Virus record (IMG/VR): IMGVR_UViG_3300043464_002284
Coordinates: 1-64,000 of that record
DNA length: 64,000 bases
Origin: a virus
Strand: one strand, 5' to 3'
Made by a program: the position numbers and the translations under genes. The notes beneath the pieces are model-generated. The model worked only from the letters and a program-made list of their open reading frames with translations, was not told where the DNA came from and ran no database searches. Position 1 is the first letter of the stretch; each line of letters starts with the position of its first letter. Below are positions 60,801-64,000 of the stretch, piece after piece.

Positions 60801-62599
60801 GTACATCTTAAGCCATAAGTTCCAGCTTGTCTAACATAAATATCCGGATTATAGTCAGTAGAAGTTTTATATCTTAAAACTCTGAACCGATCTCTATTAT
60901 AGTCTGTGAATCTTAAGCATTTTGGCCCAGAAATTTGCTCCCAATAATATGTGCCATCTACATCGCCATTAGGATTGATATCTCTAAAATAGATTTCCGG
61001 AGCAACAAATTCTTTGTATAAGTTATTATTTAATGCAAATGGGGTGGGATTATATCTTGTTATTCCTATATCTGCTAAGGGTACAATTCCCGTTTGATTA
61101 AATCCAGTAACAGATATATTTATAATTGATCCTGTTGTAGAAATATCAGTTGAATATGAAATATTTCCTATGTCTGCTTTAAAATTATTATACAGTATGG
61201 TGCTGTTGCTTATAGATTTTGATGCAACCGTCACGCTACTTAGTCCCAGTAGAGCGTGTGGCCCATTTGATAATTTAGACTTATATTTTAGACTTAAATT
61301 ATTATCTATGTATAGTTGCGCTCCGTACTTAGTTAAAAGTTTTTTTGCCAAGTCTGCATTATTGTTGATATAGTTATTTTTAAGGGTCTGCTTACTAGAA
61401 TGACTTGACAACAAATTATATGATTTATATTCTGTTGCGATAGTATTTAATACGGCTTTTAGCGCTGTTATTTCTGCTGATGCAGAGGTCTGTGCCGTAT
61501 TTATGTATGTTTGTACAGCGTCGTGAATTGTTTTACTAGAAAGAATATTGACGGTTGTTCTGTCTATTAATGGAAAAGTACTCAAAAAGTAACAGAGTTT
61601 CTGCAGTAGGGTGCTTTTGGCTTTGGTTAATCCTGTACTCAAAGATCTTACTATTCTTAGAGTCAATATATCATATATTTCCCTATAAATAGGCATTAAT
61701 AATGGAGACAAATATGTTTTAGAAGGTAAAGATTGGGATCTGTACTTATTTTTATTGACCTCGCTATCAAAATAAGAAAAAACCTCTCCGTCGCTAATCC
61801 ATAAAGAACATTCCGAACCATTAGAAGTAAATGGATTATTATTAATTACTGAGAATGTATTGGTTTTAATGTCAAAACTAGCGCATTTATTTAGATAAAA
61901 TTTATCATAATCTGCCCAAAAGGTAGTACCTGTACCAGTAATATTATTACTGGATTTATTTAGTATCTTTAAGGTATTATTGTCAATCTTCATAAGCTCT
62001 GTTGTTGTGCTTATTAGGGGTGTGGTATCTATTAGAGTTGGAGGAAAAGACTCGCCACTAGGTATAGTGTCAGTATATGTCAAAGAAGATGTTGATTTAA
62101 TCAGTGTTCCATTGGGAATATCTGTCAAAAGATAAGTGGAACTTGATGGTATATCGTTGGGTTTGTACCAAAATAATAGTCCATATTCTGCATATGCTGT
62201 TGGAATAATAGATGTAATATACCAATTTGTCACCATATTAGCAGATGAGGCATTCCCATTTGTATCTAATATGTCCCAGTTTTTAAACGAAGCTGGGAAG
62301 GATAGTGCTGACTCAATACCAAGTATAGTATTGGTGATATTTTGTTTATTAAAGAGAGGCTTATTAGATACATAATTTTCATTTGACACTATAGCGGGAG
62401 TCCATACTCCAGCAGTAGAGCCACTTTCAATAAAAGAGTTGATATTAGAACTACTAATAGAAATTGTGCTATTACTAGTCGAGCCAACATATCTCATGTA
62501 TGTAGAAGAGCTATCTTGATCAATAGTATAATCTACTAGGTCATGACACAATAATGAATTATAGATAATGCAATTTTTTTTATTGTTTATGGTATACAT
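54824..62599 (-). CDS. Giant 2591-residue virion structural protein
   Basis: Reverse strand, ATG at 62599, five bases after the stop of the upstream gene, with no strong ribosome site, so translation is probably coupled. The protein is Ser/Thr/Asn/Tyr-rich and mainly beta. A PKD/Ig-like unit lies near residues 556-620 (GTYYWEQISGPKCLRF, IYVRQAGTYGLRCTRNVEG, SDEVFVTTD). A single hydrophobic glycine-rich helix sits near 1295-1340 (MQYVLTSAMVMGGGSFG, AVGALMGIYALQALYERGG). The C-terminal third is charged and aromatic (PAPVQ-type loops, YYNPDPLLNYMVPQKGQIYN). No catalytic domain recognised. Size and strand suggest a tail, baseplate or fibre-like protein of a separate late unit. Confidence 0.7.
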   Translation of the reverse strand: MYTINNKKNCIIYNSLLCHDLVDYTIDQDSSSTYMRYVGSTSNSTISISSSNINSFIESGSTAGVWTPAIVSNENYVSNKPLFNKQNITNTILGIESALSFPASFKNWDILDTNGNASSANMVTNWYITSIIPTAYAEYGLLFWYKPNDIPSSSTYLLTDIPNGTLIKSTSSLTYTDTIPSGESFPPTLIDTTPLISTTTELMKIDNNTLKILNKSSNNITGTGTTFWADYDKFYLNKCASFDIKTNTFSVINNNPFTSNGSECSLWISDGEVFSYFDSEVNKNKYRSQSLPSKTYLSPLLMPIYREIYDILTLRIVRSLSTGLTKAKSTLLQKLCYFLSTFPLIDRTTVNILSSKTIHDAVQTYINTAQTSASAEITALKAVLNTIATEYKSYNLLSSHSSKQTLKNNYINNNADLAKKLLTKYGAQLYIDNNLSLKYKSKLSNGPHALLGLSSVTVASKSISNSTILYNNFKADIGNISYSTDISTTGSIINISVTGFNQTGIVPLADIGITRYNPTPFALNNNLYKEFVAPEIYFRDINPNGDVDGTYYWEQISGPKCLRFTDYNRDRFRVLRYKTSTDYNPDIYVRQAGTYGLRCTRNVEGIVESDEVFVTTDENFSGPVSLPGTASTNNKIINSIPRKLGFNKHGLAWIVDTDHYIKDNYTMKSTSSFGLLDTFRLTDIKIDIPKPTNFAPIQTDADLKLTFSMSAGDTKLLLDGINIEHARYKGSKYSQCCSFYEEKIYRDPRSPFLPVLGSSNFSRDNGAQYNLTHFNNNGEIFSKTETLSQPSSVSTALAPRVLPYGGYNEAKIDTIGIKMPMHDKNKPLPLLQKRNDIVDPPNIYCFLKEVKPTNSDANIFYKGFFDPVNGFKITDDTNLKGKSLVTTSDLNKQKSFVFKGNGFFSLKPSSDNTLNFYTSNIKILENATDSSQQYLNNYGYKNYNDPKLDSNFVINNSEDSWTSMYDYSNSCGGLSQIEYAFPSTGIVNNLYIKNIDIKLNFLNYVNPKELIVWLDITSSTGSSPSIDLLQHKTISDFSGNSSLYSYHSALTTMNSSTAPNTDRVYLLNQEHISNYEPNFSLTFSDNADKAISTSSQNHNISTQYRGIIPISNGGSIQPTLYANGYDDLNSELYIANIKNNQINTSGCLLKFKDKPLKDMVFSLNVGFVNPMEYSNKIMDNLLINNLILTGKTTENFNQSNTTNNSLCSWELKIDTSDAPQFPNSDVLGKINYTSHIYDGLPSSAIGGYNFIGDFQPNSYLMPIVHSNAPYYHLANINQCSYDDVVAGKNWSYMRPTGDENLRTVSLGAMQYVLTSAMVMGGGSFGAVGALMGIYALQALYERGGRSDPIINFFIETKLLDQTDTQDSQFYKPVYSSKFFGLPDKAIVCISQDQNYWYTLEVPIFNMFNSFVVQKQEYDYIKLYNNIIPGISNFKYDLIRNYADLDLAPVIYTYNSNVSSLTGEQDGFVEGDMVLLNGQNTNADNGYYVITPNSWIKVPSITSSHFLRYNNISSGFNASSLSDQKHILIDGIRAYHFFDKNESITLNTKDGNSNATISQKSYIQTTTGVKTVLTLNISVAQDGTISKDMNNANVLWLYKKNFSYPNANENNKWMLAKTKNQKAEDLNPLNFVSAYGEGSMNSGSDILDPDILYKMSFKNSELLETNKLLNNESNDKYKFNRVFLKGDMPDTNGGSSIQTTTIAYSGGDVGVNLLKGYSYTLEQFLSKPISSNVINTVDNNERYRIQNSLLANDWSDKQFMEIKSDKLKGTGIPASGSLHIENDLNKIIPVYFSSGNLTNLSNRLSLLSTGIIPGSYAEYYSLDPDPLSCFTDYSEGTCPKTSTYQKIKVLEAERKNIEIALSLPSTADGFIPYVSGIVSSGTDGSTSINYAINPYRYWIHIDPEQQCRLNDELSVKVLKEIRMRAVPISEVFNEGITSDSASHIVPQTSFLGIPSGVHNMSGVYMDTQGLIYSYKMGDTTISESKKEWSTGIVWGSGIDETFKYGSLGDSGDSKKLMISRLDSSKDMLVITEETYIRPSGTSDLRTGKIKDRIDLDNQNTIYLKFRNIPRKLKSIDSDSFDKYIYNRNGSLVKSSRPPSSVGQIANNFTCWHCVDSSGIFTGLPPYYQVANEMRYRSFFGSSDGIENKNTLFLDTKEDWEWIPYEYYSEPGAGIEEQETINFLNSAQSLNQINTNLSRTNYFSTMSESNNDDDDMSYLLYGVNYEKYFAIKYRFKIEYYLYNEYYIGREWDWLTFNFKPKYKYEIGKNTSTIVVAYNEDQAFLKLQEAVNLKTNFINILDQENNTLVATWAVKKSVEQLPRLPTEVRYEYIHKAPVQYNPLDLERYDREFYSEDRIIDLFEHVYFTDRRTNHLNEEIIKYPFRITILSSGFYAIFRYYSGQWVPIGPELNSDDTTYYFDVAINFKGIYEAAKAPLIPIYKQISIIDTDETLNTETKNMLKTTLYIEIDTIVRNWKGGFGLYYKGIYEALGGQITPIIPPMPEDYNDLMDGFGFFRMDKPAWFEELPSLTYAYNDYYNPDPLLNYMVPQKGQIYNLSKFRSAGEILRNTTKDPKSINQRITRFTQGSKLPPKI

Positions 62600-62604
62600 T
62601 TATA

Positions 62605-64000
62605 TTACTTGCTGGTAGTCAATGTCCATTTACCATTGATATATGTGAATAGTCCTGCTCCTCCGGCTGTTGATAAACCGAAGGGATTTTCGTAGCTAAT
62701 TACCATAGTCGGATAATTTTCTCCCCTTCTCTTGCCTTGAACATAAGACATTTCTATGCTAGCTTGAGTAGTTCCAGGAACCAAAGTTCCTTTAACTATA
62801 TATGTTGGTTTACTTATTGGCTCATAAAAACCGAATTCATTATCGTATCGACATAAGATTTTAGCTCCTCTAGGAGCGGTATACCCACAACGATCTTTAA
62901 CAAAAACCAATCTTCTAGCACCAGAAGGCATGGGTTGTGCCGAAAAATCTAAGTCGTCCAAAAATCCTCTGGCTGGGTAGGTCTCATCTAAATCGTTGTG
63001 CTTAGTTAAGTCTTCTTCCAGTGTTATATGCATCATCTTATAGGGGGTTGGGGTATTTGCCGTCCAGACTTTTCTAGATTCGTCCCATCTTAGATCTATT
63101 GGACCAACAGGCCATAATTCCGGATGTTCTCCCCAATTCAAATAAAATTCCTTTAGTTTTTGTTTGGGTGTCCATTTACCCCCTATATCCTTTTGTGTTT
63201 TACTAACAATCGATCCTTTGTATGTTGCTAGGGGCTCAATACCAGCACGCGTTAAATCGTCTTTATAGACCACCTTTTGAACAGGGGATGTTGCTGTAAC
63301 AGTACCAGTATTGTATCCGACTGTATTTTGTATATTTAAATTTAAAGCTTTTATCATTTCTGCTGATACATCAGTGTTAGAAGTTAAAACAAATACATCC
63401 CCAACAGATAATTTATCCCAAGTTGTAGCGGTTTCTAACGTTCTAGTAACGGCAAATCGTTTAGGCCTACCACGTTCATCAACCTCAAGAGGCTCGTCAG
63501 CAGCATTAGGTACGGGATATCCTTCTTGATCATATCCCCAGCCATGTATTACTAATGGTCCCCTTAAACCAATAAATCTTTGGTTCATATCATAGTCTTG
63601 GTTCGTTCTATCTAATGTCTTAACGTTATTAATTAAGGCTATGTCTTTATGGAAATAATCAGCTTGATATTTAGATGTTGATCCTGTTGGATAAGTCAAT
63701 ATAAATTTTGAATTATCAAGATTATTATGAATTTCTATTGAATTTTGATGTACTGCAGATCTACCTACTATACTAATACTGTGTCTAGATCTATCAATAA
63801 AATTACGTCCCTTGCTATTAAGTGATAGTGCCGAATGAAAACCGTCTGGGTGTTGTCCAGTATAATTCTGTATATTCGGATTTTTAAATTCACTATATGG
63901 AACAATCAGTGGCTGTAAACTAATAAGATTAATAGGAATATTTTGACCAATTGTTCCTTTTGTTCTATTTATTTTTTTAGTAAATGAGGTTATGGAGGAA
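62605..64000 (-). CDS. Virion structural protein, 5' end beyond right edge
   Basis: The reverse frame is open from base 64000 to the stop at 62605; a TTG at 63699 is not a real start, since the preceding codons (reading FHSALSLNSKGRNFIDRSR and AVHQNSIEIHNNLDNSKFI) continue without stop. At least 464 residues. The recognisable part includes GYDQEGYPVPNAADEPLEV, FLDDLDFSAQPMPSGARRLVF, RCGYTAPRGAKILCRYD and a C-terminal STAGGAGLFTYINGKWTL. The RCGYTAPRGAKI phrase I associate with phage structural proteins but cannot name. It is directly upstream of the 2591-residue protein and probably co-transcribed. Confidence 0.6.
   Translation of the reverse strand, partial: SSITSFTKKINRTKGTIGQNIPINLISLQPLIVPYSEFKNPNIQNYTGQHPDGFHSALSLNSKGRNFIDRSRHSISIVGRSAVHQNSIEIHNNLDNSKFILTYPTGSTSKYQADYFHKDIALINNVKTLDRTNQDYDMNQRFIGLRGPLVIHGWGYDQEGYPVPNAADEPLEVDERGRPKRFAVTRTLETATTWDKLSVGDVFVLTSNTDVSAEMIKALNLNIQNTVGYNTGTVTATSPVQKVVYKDDLTRAGIEPLATYKGSIVSKTQKDIGGKWTPKQKLKEFYLNWGEHPELWPVGPIDLRWDESRKVWTANTPTPYKMMHITLEEDLTKHNDLDETYPARGFLDDLDFSAQPMPSGARRLVFVKDRCGYTAPRGAKILCRYDNEFGFYEPISKPTYIVKGTLVPGTTQASIEMSYVQGKRRGENYPTMVISYENPFGLSTAGGAGLFTYINGKWTLTTSK

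Overview
The window is one contiguous piece of an AT-rich tailed double-stranded DNA phage genome (Caudoviricetes), most likely a large phage of an aquatic bacterium. The evidence is the dense gene packing (no gene-free gap exceeds about 75 bases), many 1-4 base start/stop overlaps, a replication and nucleotide-metabolism block of typical large-phage composition (UvsX/RecA, DnaB, primase, Pol III alpha, SSB, class II RNR, dUTPase, dCMP deaminase, dNMP kinase, PhoH), free-standing homing-type endonucleases, and about 25 kb of modular adhesin genes. Terminase, portal, capsid, tail-tube and lysis genes were not recognised and presumably lie outside. I saw no tRNA and no CRISPR array. The host cannot be named from this sequence.

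Layout. Bases 2-26719 (+): twelve genes, most encoding large modular surface proteins built from T/P-rich linkers, RCC1 and YVTN beta-propellers, PA-IL/LecA-like lectin domains, a DUF642-like domain, Ig-like, FN3 and LamG domains, and glycine-rich modules. Two paralogous N-terminal anchor domains (starting at 11977 and 24947) flank part of the block. Bases 26762-28019 (+): small membrane proteins and dCMP deaminase. Bases 28021-46365 (+): nucleotide metabolism, recombination and replication, with DNA polymerase III alpha split into two genes around a DnaQ-like exonuclease, ending with an SSB gene that has its own sigma70-like promoter and terminator. Bases 46435-52990 (+): eight tightly coupled genes, of which the first is a clear GT-B glycosyltransferase. 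Bases 52962-54822 (+): a homing-type nuclease, a possible ssDNA-annealing protein and a zinc-ribbon protein. Bases 54824-64000 (-): two convergent structural genes, one encoding 2591 residues; the other runs off the right edge.

The main unusual feature is that several adhesin gene boundaries do not fall between domains. At 5939/5997, 9320/9322, 13176/13226, 19768/19784 and 23683/23719 one gene ends and the next begins inside an Ig, FN3 or LamG fold. Elsewhere in the same genes a whole LamG domain is nested in the corresponding FN3 loop. At 19766-19786 the two halves are in the same frame, and the junction is only about nine bases longer than an uninterrupted paralogous loop. Either adjacent proteins complete each other's folds, or a once continuous giant fibre has been cut by small stop/ribosome-site/start insertions.

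A second system-level signal is a recurring motif, GGTGTAT followed by A/T (best form GGTGTATATTAATAG), 33-66 bases upstream of start codons at most of the larger intergenic gaps. It is a candidate promoter class for this phage.
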